Assembly: GCA_002695025.1 (NCBI GenBank)
Contig: NZNV01000023.1
Coordinates: forward strand, 186,001-250,000
Origin: Owenweeksia sp.
GTDB taxonomy: Bacteria > Bacteroidota > Bacteroidia > Flavobacteriales > Schleiferiaceae
Direction of reading: 5' to 3'
DNA length: 64,000 nucleotides
Positions 44,448-52,494 of this stretch are shown piece by piece; within the stretch, counting starts at the first letter, position 1, and each line of letters opens with the position of its first letter. The position numbers were made by a program, and so were the translations under genes. The notes below the pieces were generated by a model. The model ran no database searches. It was given only the letters and a program-made list of their open reading frames with translations, and was not told where the DNA came from.

Positions 44448-46325
44448 ATGAGTGCTATTTGCGGTGTTTGGCATAAAAACAAGGAGCCGGTCACCCATGC
44501 CTCGCTGGAAAACATGCTTCAGGTACTGGATTACTGGGAAGCTGACGCCAGGGGAAGGTTGATCCGATCGGATATTGGCCTGGGTCACCTTTTACTGTTC
44601 AATACCCCGGAGTCCTTCCACGAAAAGCAACCTCTGGAAGACTCCTCCAGCGCAATTCTCCTGACGGCCGACCTTCGCCTGGATTATCGGGACGACCTAA
44701 AAAACAAGCTGGACATCCCCGTAAGTGCGGAAATAACCGATGCAGACTTACTCATGCTCGCCTATAAAAAATGGAAAAGCGATTGCGTGGCTCACTTGTA
44801 TGGCGACTTTGTTTTTGCCATTTATGATCCCGGTGACGATGCTTTCTTTTGCGCACGCGATCACATAGGCGTCAAATCCATGGTTTATTACCATGATAAT
44901 CAAACTTTTGCATTTGCTTCCGAAATCAAAGCCTTACAATCCCTGGATGATGTAAAATACCGAGTCAGGGATCAGTGGGTGCTGGATTACCTGGTTCATA
45001 TTATTGCCGACAACACATCCACGGCATACGATACGATCTTTAAACTGCCTCCCGCACATACTTTGCTTATTACCCGAAATGATACGCCCGTATTAAAACG
45101 ATACTGGAGTCTTAATGAAACATCATCCGTTCAGTATAACTCAGAAAAGGAATGGATAGACGCGCTGGAAGAAAAAATGGCTGCCGCTGTTAAAGAAAGA
45201 TGTCGGTCAGCCTTTGCAGTGGGCAGCGAACTGAGTAGTGGGGTTGACAGTGCTGCCATCACTGCCCTGGCCCAAAAGATCACAGCTGGCATAACCTCTT
45301 TTTCCAATGTCATGGATGAGGAAAATATGGCTGAAGTAAATCCATTTGAGGATGAACGTGAAGGCATTTTGTCTGTCATTCAGCACTGCGAAATCCAGGA
45401 TTATTTTCTTCTTTCAGGAATGGATTATCCTGTTTCTGCCTTACTCAGCGAGATGGATGACCTTTTTGACACCCCTCCTTTTTCGTATAGCGGCATTTTC
45501 TTCGATGCCATCTACCGGGAAGCACATCAAAAGGGTATTCGCACCTTGCTCTCAGGGGCAGGAGGTGATGAGTTGGTTACCTCAAGAGGAAAAGGTTATA
45601 AAAATCAGCTTTGGAATAATCGGGAGTACCGTAAGCTCTATAAGGTTATACGGAACGGATACTCATCTCACCCGTTTAAGAGCTTCATATCTTTTGCCAT
45701 TAAGCAAAATAAAACCATGGGCAGGCTTCTGCGCAAACGCTCCGTTAAGCCTCATGGGTATTATCGCTGGCAAAACATCAAAACCGAAAATATTGACGTT
45801 ATCGCCCTGAAGCAGCGCATTGAGCAACTCAAAAGAAAACCGTCCCTCCATTCCATTAGTGCGTCTCAACGTCAACGATTGAACAACCCCGCAATTTCAA
45901 CCGCTCTGGAGAACAACGAATTGCTTGCCCGCAGCAGGAAAATAGAATACCGATACCCCATGTATGATATTCGCCTGATCTCCCTGGCTTACCATATTCC
46001 AGAGGCTCTTAAGATGAAGGATGGGAAAAATCGTTACCTCTTTCGCAAAGCCTTATCCCCCTATCTTCCGGAGGAAATCATCTGGAACTACGGAAAGAAG
46101 AGAATTTTTAGTGCCCCCTCCGTGTATCAACGGATCATCGCTGACCGGGCGTCTATTGCGAGGTTGATACAGCAGATCCCGGAGACCAACCCTATTCACC
46201 AACTGGTACATATAGATAAAGCCTGCGGTATTATCCAAAGCTTTAAACCCGAAATGGTTAACCATAAACCTTCACAGGTTAACGGGGCATTACAGATGTT
46301 TTTTTTAGCTTGCTTTTTAAAATAA
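44448..46325 (+). CDS. Asparagine-synthetase-like lasso cyclase (C protein)
   Basis: 625 residues: an N-terminal class II glutaminase-like domain (1-200) and a C-terminal ATP-pyrophosphatase domain with ELSSGVDSAA (261-270), the PP loop that adenylates the acid side chain. In lasso clusters this enzyme activates the Asp/Glu side chain and joins it to the core's first amine. The normal catalytic Cys2 is absent: the protein begins MSAICG, so the Cys is at position 5 and glutaminase activity is unlikely, as expected for a lasso cyclase. The precursor gene starts 44 bases downstream. Confidence 0.88.
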   Translation: MSAICGVWHKNKEPVTHASLENMLQVLDYWEADARGRLIRSDIGLGHLLLFNTPESFHEKQPLEDSSSAILLTADLRLDYRDDLKNKLDIPVSAEITDADLLMLAYKKWKSDCVAHLYGDFVFAIYDPGDDAFFCARDHIGVKSMVYYHDNQTFAFASEIKALQSLDDVKYRVRDQWVLDYLVHIIADNTSTAYDTIFKLPPAHTLLITRNDTPVLKRYWSLNETSSVQYNSEKEWIDALEEKMAAAVKERCRSAFAVGSELSSGVDSAAITALAQKITAGITSFSNVMDEENMAEVNPFEDEREGILSVIQHCEIQDYFLLSGMDYPVSALLSEMDDLFDTPPFSYSGIFFDAIYREAHQKGIRTLLSGAGGDELVTSRGKGYKNQLWNNREYRKLYKVIRNGYSSHPFKSFISFAIKQNKTMGRLLRKRSVKPHGYYRWQNIKTENIDVIALKQRIEQLKRKPSLHSISASQRQRLNNPAISTALENNELLARSRKIEYRYPMYDIRLISLAYHIPEALKMKDGKNRYLFRKALSPYLPEEIIWNYGKKRIFSAPSVYQRIIADRASIARLIQQIPETNPIHQLVHIDKACGIIQSFKPEMVNHKPSQVNGALQMFFLACFLK

Positions 46326-46339
46326 TAGCATTTTATTAA

Positions 46340-46347
46340 TATTTTTG
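46340..46347 (+). promoter_or_regulatory. Promoter element for the lasso precursor gene
   Basis: TATTTTTG matches TAnnTTTG exactly and lies 21 bases before the precursor ATG. A -33 TTTG at standard spacing is not seen. A private promoter would allow the precursor to be made in excess over its enzymes. Confidence 0.5.
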
Positions 46348-46368
46348 CTTCTTTGATACGATTTACAG

Positions 46369-46521
46369 ATGAGAAATTCCAATGGTGATAATGTAGCTAG
46401 CAGCAATTCCGGGAAGGAATTGAAAAAATGGGAAACCCCAGTATTGCATCAAGAAGATTTCCGTGCTACCCAGGGGGGAGGTCCTATAGGTCCTGTTGAG
46501 AACCAATTCTATAATTCGTAA
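46369..46521 (+). CDS. Lasso peptide precursor (A)
   Basis: This 50-residue gene starts at ATG 46369 and stops at TAA 46519-46521. The leader (1-35) contains KKWETPVL (19-26), matching the Y/WxxPxL motif bound by lasso B1 proteins, and ends ...ATQ, with Thr34 at the conserved penultimate position. The predicted core is GGGPIGPVENQFYNS: an N-terminal Gly, Glu at position 9 for a Gly1-Glu9 macrolactam ring, and a six-residue tail NQFYNS. The C-terminal Ser suits the HPr-like kinase upstream. The core's sequence, cyclase neighbour and promoter agree, but there is no homology search behind this call. Confidence 0.85.
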   Translation: MRNSNGDNVASSNSGKELKKWETPVLHQEDFRATQGGGPIGPVENQFYNS

Positions 46522-46611
46522 TCTTCATCTCCATTCCCCTTGATGCGCATGATGCGGCAGGCAATATATCTTCAATGCAGCCTCCTCATGTATTTTTACA
46601 TCTTAAATAAA

Positions 46612-46628
46612 TTGGAATAATATTCCAA
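46612..46628. promoter_or_regulatory. 17-base palindrome before the MBOAT gene
   Basis: TTGGAATA-A-TATTCCAA is a perfect inverted repeat around one central base. It ends four bases before the TTG start at 46633. It could be an operator or an mRNA hairpin that hides the start; it lacks the GC content of a terminator. Confidence 0.4.
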
Positions 46629-46632
46629 GGCC

Positions 46633-48054
46633 TTGTTATTCAATACCCTGGATTTCGGCATTTTCTTTTCCATTGTCTTTGCTCTTTACTGGACACTGGG
46701 TAAAAAAAGTGTAAAGGCCCAGAACTACATTCTTTTACTGGCCAGTTATTTTTTCTATGGTTATTGGGATTGGTGGTTCCTCATTTTACTTTTTATCAGC
46801 TCGGCTACTGATTTTTTAGTGGCCATACTACTCGATCAGACTTCTTCTGCCCGAAGGCGCAAACTCTTGCTGAGTATAAGCCTTATCGTAAATCTTGGGC
46901 TACTGTTTTCCTTTAAGTACTTCAACTTTTTTATTGGATCCTTTATTGAGAAATTCTCGTTTGCCGGATTTGTTTTCACCCGCAATGATGTAAGTTTCAT
47001 ACTTCCCATCGGCATCAGCTTCTATACGTTACAAACCCTCAGTTATACCATTGATGTATACCGCAAACATATTCCTGCAACCCGGAATTGGGTCGAGTTT
47101 TTTACCTACGTAAGCTTTTTTCCCCAGCTAGCCGCAGGCCCCATTGAAAGGGCCGGTAAAATGTTGCCACAGTTTAAGGTGTTACGATCCTTTGATTACA
47201 CAGCCGCCAAAGACGGTATGCGTCAGATATTACTTGGCTTGTTTAAAAAAATAGTAATTGCGGATGCCTGTGGACGGCAAGTTGATCTTATTTTTTCGGA
47301 TTATCAGAATCTCAACGGCAGTACACTTTTTATAGGTGCCATCTATTTTCTATTCCAGGTTTACGGTGATTTTTCAGGGTACAGCGACATGGCTATTGGC
47401 ATGGGCCGTTTGTTTGGACTAAAGCTATCTCAAAACTTTCACTATCCCTTCCTCGCCAAAAACCCACGTGAATTGTGGCAAAGGTGGCACATCTCCCTCA
47501 CCACCTGGTTTCGGGATTATGTATATATCCCCCTGGGCGGAAACCGCCAGTCGGAGTTCCGGACCCAGGTTAACCTACTCATTGTTTTCTTACTAAGCGG
47601 ATTGTGGCATGGGGCTTATTGGACTTTTATAGTATGGGGAGCAATACATGGCGTGGTCTTTCTTTTCCACCGGAACCTATCCACGCTAAAACCTCTTAAA
47701 ATCATGGGTTTCTTTCAAAAGTCTACTCGCCTGACAGGTTTTATATCTGCCTTGACCGTATTTATTTACTTTTCCTTATCCGCAGTATTCTTCAGATCAG
47801 CCACCGTTTCGGAAGCTCTGGATTATTTCCGCCATTTATGGAGCCCTTCATTATTCACTATCCCTCAGCATTATAGTAAGGTCTTTATCCTGTTACCTTT
47901 TATCCTCTTTGAGTGGTACCAAAGAGATCAAACGCACGCCCTGCAGATAGGTAACTGGAAAACATGGCAACGCTGGGTGACTTACTACCTTTTTATGGCC
48001 TTAATATCCTATTACTTTACCACGGAACGTTCCTATATTTATTTCCAGTTTTAG
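46633..48054 (+). CDS. MBOAT family O-acyltransferase
   Basis: 473 residues with about ten membrane helices. The start is TTG, chosen because MLFNTLDFGIFF matches the usual MBOAT beginning. Conserved LWQRWHISLTTWFRDYVYIPLGG (His286 region, in part) and GLWHGAYW with catalytic His326 place it in the AlgI/DltB-like group that moves acyl groups across the membrane to glycans or other surface acceptors. An SGNH-like protein at 52495-53520 may be its partner. Confidence 0.88.
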   Translation: MLFNTLDFGIFFSIVFALYWTLGKKSVKAQNYILLLASYFFYGYWDWWFLILLFISSATDFLVAILLDQTSSARRRKLLLSISLIVNLGLLFSFKYFNFFIGSFIEKFSFAGFVFTRNDVSFILPIGISFYTLQTLSYTIDVYRKHIPATRNWVEFFTYVSFFPQLAAGPIERAGKMLPQFKVLRSFDYTAAKDGMRQILLGLFKKIVIADACGRQVDLIFSDYQNLNGSTLFIGAIYFLFQVYGDFSGYSDMAIGMGRLFGLKLSQNFHYPFLAKNPRELWQRWHISLTTWFRDYVYIPLGGNRQSEFRTQVNLLIVFLLSGLWHGAYWTFIVWGAIHGVVFLFHRNLSTLKPLKIMGFFQKSTRLTGFISALTVFIYFSLSAVFFRSATVSEALDYFRHLWSPSLFTIPQHYSKVFILLPFILFEWYQRDQTHALQIGNWKTWQRWVTYYLFMALISYYFTTERSYIYFQF

Positions 48055-48167
48055 GTTAATAACCGGCCAGCAAGAGCAAGCCTGGCCACTCATCACGAAA
48101 TTCCCGGGATTTTTACTTTATGGTGAAAAGCCGGTTGATCTTTGAACTGTACTCCGCTTGAGAAATA

Positions 48168-48175
48168 TATCTTTG
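48168..48175 (+). promoter_or_regulatory. Bacteroidota-type -7 promoter element for the GT2 operon
   Basis: TATCTTTG matches TAnnTTTG exactly, 19 bases before the ATG at 48195. A TTTG at 48141-48144 could be the -33 element, although the 23-base spacing is longer than the usual 19-20. Confidence 0.5.
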
Positions 48176-48194
48176 AGTTCTTAACTTAGGTTGT

Positions 48195-49106
48195 ATGCTT
48201 TCGGTTATTGTTCCCATCTTTAATTCGGCTGACACTCTTCCTGCTTTGTGTAAAGCAGTAATGGATGAGCTAAGCGGAATAGACTATGAGATAATCCTGG
48301 TGAATGATGGCAGCACCGATCAAAGTGAACAGGTTGCCACAGTTCTGGCTCAAACTCATTTGCCTGTCCGCCTGATTTCCCTGCGTAAGAATTTCGGAGA
48401 GCATAACGCTGTCATGTGCGGTCTGAATAAATGTGTGGGTGATTATGCGGTTATCATAGATGATGACCTGCAAAATCCTCCTTCTGAGATACGAAAACTT
48501 CTCATTACTACCCAAACGGGAGGCTATGATGTGGTATACGCCCGGTACGATCAAAAAAAGCATAGTTTCTGGCGCAATAAGCTGGGTAAAATGAATAATT
48601 ACCTGGCCGGCAGGATGTTTAAAAAGCCCAAAGGGTTGTACCTGAATAGTTTTAAGATCATCAGCCGTGGCGTAATTGATGAAATCATAAAATATACCGG
48701 CCCCTTCCCGTACATTGATGGTTTGATATTTCGCTGTACCCATAACATCGGAGCTGCTACGGTGGTCCATGAAGCCCGCCATAAAGGGCACTCAGGCTAC
48801 ACCTTCAGAAAGTTGTTCAGGCTCTTCTTTAATATGTTCTTCAACTTCTCCATACTACCGTTAAGGATTTTCACCATTCTGGGTTTTCTGGTATTCCTTA
48901 CGGCCTTTGTTCTTTCGGTGATCTTTGTTGTACAAAAGATCATGGATCCTTCCATCGAGGCCGGCTGGACATCACTTATCATAGCCATACTGGCGCTTAG
49001 CGGGGTCCAGATTATCTTTATGGGCCTCATTGGGGAATACCTTGGAAAACAGTATCTCGATCAAAATAAAACCCCGCAATGGGTCATCAGGAAGCAAGTA
49101 GAGTAA
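48195..49106 (+). CDS. GtrB/DPM-like glycosyltransferase (GT2)
   Basis: 303 residues. A GT-A domain has VIVPIFNSADTL, VNDGSTDQS and the metal-binding DDDLQNPP, followed by two C-terminal membrane helices (about 220-290). This layout is that of polyisoprenyl-phosphate glycosyltransferases such as GtrB, which load undecaprenyl phosphate with a hexose for use on the outer face of the membrane. The polytopic protein at 49878 could be the matching outer-face transferase. Confidence 0.9.
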   Translation: MLSVIVPIFNSADTLPALCKAVMDELSGIDYEIILVNDGSTDQSEQVATVLAQTHLPVRLISLRKNFGEHNAVMCGLNKCVGDYAVIIDDDLQNPPSEIRKLLITTQTGGYDVVYARYDQKKHSFWRNKLGKMNNYLAGRMFKKPKGLYLNSFKIISRGVIDEIIKYTGPFPYIDGLIFRCTHNIGAATVVHEARHKGHSGYTFRKLFRLFFNMFFNFSILPLRIFTILGFLVFLTAFVLSVIFVVQKIMDPSIEAGWTSLIIAILALSGVQIIFMGLIGEYLGKQYLDQNKTPQWVIRKQVE

Positions 49107-49129
49107 AGTCTGCATCAGCCTATACTCCC

Positions 49130-49888
49130 ATGATGCAAAAACAGGAGGAGTATGAAAAAATGGCTGCCGTGGAACGGGATATGTGGTGGTTTAAAGCCCT
49201 GCATCAGCAAGTGTACAGCGCTATACGGAAACAGTTTTCCTCAACCAGCATAAAGATCCTCGATGCCGGATGTGGCACCGGTGGATTGATAAGTTACCTG
49301 CAGGAGAAAGGCTATAATCATGTACAGGGGTTTGACCTTTCCGAATACGGCTTGCAATTTTGCCGGCAAAGAGAGCTTGACGTCTGGGAGGGTAATGTAA
49401 CACATGTTCAGGAATATGCCCCTGAAAATTCCCTGGATGTAATTATCTGCAATGATGTATTTTGTTACCTCACCAAAGAGGAGCGCCTGTCTACTATAAC
49501 GTCCTTTCAAAAGCTACTTAAAAAAGGAGGCTTGCTCATTATGAATAATGCCAGCCTAAATGCCTACCGGGGTAAGCACGATATTGCCGTGGGAGTGGGC
49601 CAGCGTTTTTCCCGGAAAAGGATCCTAACCTGGTTTAAGGGTACAGCATTCAGGCCCTTACAGGCACGATACTGGCCTTTGCTGCTGGCACCCATCATCT
49701 TTGTATTCCGAAGCGCTCAACGTGTGAGTAACCGTAATGCGTCATCCCTGGAAACACAATCGGATGTAAAGCTTCCTGCTTTATGGATCAACAGACTTCT
49801 GCTCCGAATTACACAAATGGAATTGAAACTGTTCGACACCGCTTTTACGGGCAGTAGCTTCTTCATAGTAGTCAAGAATGGAGAATAA
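49130..49888 (+). CDS. Class I SAM-dependent methyltransferase
   Basis: About 252 residues from the ATG at 49130; an upstream ATG at 49079 would overlap the GT2 gene by 28 bases. The SAM-binding loop is ILDAGCGTGGLISYL, with the acidic strand-2 end in QGFDLSEYGLQFC and post-I VIICNDVFCYL. The N-terminal EEYEKMAAVERDMWWFKAL resembles methyltransferases found in sugar and polyprenyl pathways. The 3' end overlaps the next gene by 11 bases. Confidence 0.82.
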   Translation: MMQKQEEYEKMAAVERDMWWFKALHQQVYSAIRKQFSSTSIKILDAGCGTGGLISYLQEKGYNHVQGFDLSEYGLQFCRQRELDVWEGNVTHVQEYAPENSLDVIICNDVFCYLTKEERLSTITSFQKLLKKGGLLIMNNASLNAYRGKHDIAVGVGQRFSRKRILTWFKGTAFRPLQARYWPLLLAPIIFVFRSAQRVSNRNASSLETQSDVKLPALWINRLLLRITQMELKLFDTAFTGSSFFIVVKNGE

Positions 49889-51617
49889 GCACACCATATC
49901 CGGTAAAGGGTCTTTTTTGCCCTATTTTATTCTATTGGCCACCATAGCACTGGGGCATTTTCCACTCCTGCTCAGCGACTCCATTTTAGGCGACAGCATC
50001 ATCAACTACCACCTGGCTTTAACAAACCATCACAAATACATACAGGCTTTTTATAATGCTTATGCTCTACCCATACATGGCTACATTGCCTATCTGGTCA
50101 GTTTTTTCCCCGCGATCTTTTACTATAAGCTAACGGCCTTTATTTTCCTGATCCTCATCGCTGCTTTTCTCTATCATCTATTCAGCACGCTTAAACTGTT
50201 CAGCCAAAGGGATAACCTCCTAACCTCATTACTGGCCATTACATTCCCCGTTTACACCATGTGGAATGAAATAACCACGCTGCCCTACCTTATCAGCTAT
50301 GCTTTCTTCCTGGCTGGGTTCTGCCTTTACATCTATAGCTCCCGCCTTATTTATTTTATTTTATGCCTTATTCTTTGGTCCGTTGCTTTTCAACTGTCAT
50401 CACTTCTTTTACTTTTTTATGTGGTAGTGGCCGGTATCTGGCTGCAACAGGAAAAAGTGAGCCTTGGGGATTTCAGGAGTTGGCTTTTGGCCTGCCGGGA
50501 TAATTTACTGCTGCTGCTCTTTCCGATCTTCTACTTTTTGTTCTTAAACCTTTTCTTTCCCGGAAACAGCTATCAATACAACACCATTGACTTTTCAGGG
50601 AAAAAGCTGCTTAAAAACACAGTAATTAGCTTTTATGGAACCTGTATAGAACCCTTTAGCCATTTCTTTCATTTTGCCAGCATTGATGCAAAAACCGCTC
50701 TTTTCATCATCGCCATAGTAACGGTTGTGCTGTTCATTATATACAGGATCATCCGCCAAAACTTTGAAAACCAGACTCACCGGAAAAGAAATGCAAATAT
50801 TCAAAAGGTACTATATGCCTTATTGTTAATCTTTTGCGCAGCTATTCCTTACCTATTGGTCGGGAAACCGATCAGGGGTTTTGCCTATGAGTCCAGACAT
50901 GCCCTACTCCTGGGACCGGGCTTTGCTATTCTTCTGTTTATCTTCTTGCAAAGATATTTCGAAGCCAAAGGCACTTTAGCCACCTGGCTAGTGATAGGCC
51001 TTTTCACTTCCATGAACCTGGTGAACCACATCTTGTGGCAAAATAGATCCATTAAAATACAGGCTATTGCTGAAAACCTCCCTCGCACAACAGACACCAG
51101 TGACCGGGTCCTGTTTTTCTATGATAAGGTGCCTTTAGGAAGCAGGTTCAAGATAAAAGAGATTGAACTTCACTATTGTGCTATCCAGACATCAGGTATA
51201 TATAACCAGTACCCCTATCTACTGAACACCGATTACACTTCCCTGGTAAAGAGGATTTATTCTCCTCCCATTAATTGGTACAAGGTATTTTGTTACCCTT
51301 GGATCATGGACCAAGCTAAAAATCAGGATCTCCTTATCAGCCCCAGACTGGAGCAACGGTTAATGAAGCGGACACAACGTAAGCACATTACCAAGATCAA
51401 CCGGACTTACCGGGATATTCATTTGAACGGGTTTACCGATAACATCTACGATGCATCGCAGGCCACGGGATGTATAGTTCATGAGTTGATGCCGGGGAGA
51501 GAGTTGAAAGAAGGAGAAATATTCCTCCAATATATTTCAGGCAGTAGTGCAGAAAGAAAAGAGTTGCTACAGTCACTCATTTACGTTAAAACCCATCATA
51601 TTGAGTGGGAGAACTAA
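49878..51617 (+). CDS. Polytopic membrane protein, possible GtrII-like glucosyltransferase
   Basis: 579 residues with roughly ten membrane helices and a C-terminal soluble part from about residue 395. The first external loop carries DSILGDSIINYHLAL, an acidic stretch of the kind GT-C fold transferases use for catalysis. It resembles the glucosyltransferase domain family Glucos_trans_II in layout, and the GtrB-like gene two genes upstream supports that idea. No motif proves activity. Confidence 0.5.
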   Translation: MENKHTISGKGSFLPYFILLATIALGHFPLLLSDSILGDSIINYHLALTNHHKYIQAFYNAYALPIHGYIAYLVSFFPAIFYYKLTAFIFLILIAAFLYHLFSTLKLFSQRDNLLTSLLAITFPVYTMWNEITTLPYLISYAFFLAGFCLYIYSSRLIYFILCLILWSVAFQLSSLLLLFYVVVAGIWLQQEKVSLGDFRSWLLACRDNLLLLLFPIFYFLFLNLFFPGNSYQYNTIDFSGKKLLKNTVISFYGTCIEPFSHFFHFASIDAKTALFIIAIVTVVLFIIYRIIRQNFENQTHRKRNANIQKVLYALLLIFCAAIPYLLVGKPIRGFAYESRHALLLGPGFAILLFIFLQRYFEAKGTLATWLVIGLFTSMNLVNHILWQNRSIKIQAIAENLPRTTDTSDRVLFFYDKVPLGSRFKIKEIELHYCAIQTSGIYNQYPYLLNTDYTSLVKRIYSPPINWYKVFCYPWIMDQAKNQDLLISPRLEQRLMKRTQRKHITKINRTYRDIHLNGFTDNIYDASQATGCIVHELMPGRELKEGEIFLQYISGSSAERKELLQSLIYVKTHHIEWEN

Positions 51618-52467
51618 AATAGCGTTGGCCACAGTATGCACACCCAATTTTATAAAGGGTACCCAGGCATTATTCTATAGTTTCCTGAAACATCATCCTA
51701 CTTTAGATATTGACCTGGTGGTTATCTGTGATAAAGGCTTTACTCCCTTCAGGAAAACCCTCAAAAGATTGGATATACGCTTTCACCAGGTAAGCGATGA
51801 ACTTACTGAAGCTATCCACCATTTTGAAAAAGAAAGCAATACCCAAGGTAAACACACCTCAGCACGATTCTATAGCCTGGAGCTTTTCAGGATCGGGGAT
51901 TATCAAAAAGTCCTTTTCATGGACAGCGACATGATCTGCCAAAAAGGATTTCCCGAATTATTTGACCGAACCGGTAATTTTTATGCCGCCCCCGACCGGG
52001 TTTTTTATAATGGCCTGGTACGAAATTCTGAAACCTATAAAATTATATCTCCGCATTCAGGAAACCAGCAAAAAGTAATCAGCCCTACCTTTAATACAGG
52101 CTTTATGCTCATTGGCCGGTCTTATTTAAACTACCCCACTTATCAAAAGCTTGTACACTCCCTCTACGATTACGAGTGGAGAAAAATGATGCCGGGCCTG
52201 AATGACCAGATCATCATAAATCAATATTTTAAAGGTCAGATCGAAACACTGCCGGTACATTATAATTACCTCTTAAAAATTCAAGACACCATTTTGAGAA
52301 AAGAGGGTACACCGGCTGGTGAGAGCAAAGTCTTGCACTGGGTTGGAAATCCTAAACCATGGAACTTTAAAAAGGTGGCAAGCCGTTTACTACGCAGAAA
52401 AAAAACACCCCCGGAGTGGCTCACATGGTTAAAAAGCTATACCGGCTATCACATGAATAGGCGCTAG
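51601..52467 (+). CDS. Glycosyltransferase family 8 protein
   Basis: About 288 residues from a TTG at 51601 that overlaps the previous gene by 17 bases; GTG 51547 is an in-frame alternative. GT8 features are IALATVCTPNF, the DxD metal motif in LFMDSDMICQ, FNTGFMLIG, GLNDQIIIN and HWVGNPKPW near the end. Members add hexoses, often galactose or glucose, to LPS cores or other surface glycans. It is cytosolic and belongs to the glycan operon. Confidence 0.85.
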   Translation: MSGRTKIALATVCTPNFIKGTQALFYSFLKHHPTLDIDLVVICDKGFTPFRKTLKRLDIRFHQVSDELTEAIHHFEKESNTQGKHTSARFYSLELFRIGDYQKVLFMDSDMICQKGFPELFDRTGNFYAAPDRVFYNGLVRNSETYKIISPHSGNQQKVISPTFNTGFMLIGRSYLNYPTYQKLVHSLYDYEWRKMMPGLNDQIIINQYFKGQIETLPVHYNYLLKIQDTILRKEGTPAGESKVLHWVGNPKPWNFKKVASRLLRRKKTPPEWLTWLKSYTGYHMNRR

Positions 52468-52494
52468 GGCAAATCGTGTATTTTTGCGAATACG

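Noticed and set aside
42339-46325. Alternative reading as an exosortase/PEP-CTERM type set (HPr-related kinase, PqqD-like, asparagine synthase-like)
   Set aside because: No exosortase or PEP-CTERM protein is present, and a precursor with all lasso features directly follows the cyclase. It remains a test for the kinase phylogeny.
46543-46620. 25-codon frame after the lasso precursor, considered as a second precursor
   Set aside because: It has no WxxP leader motif, no Thr before a Gly, and no Asp/Glu at ring position 7-9.
48060-48095. GGCCAG...CTGGCC hairpin after the MBOAT gene as a terminator
   Set aside because: The loop is long (about 11 bases) and no T-run follows.
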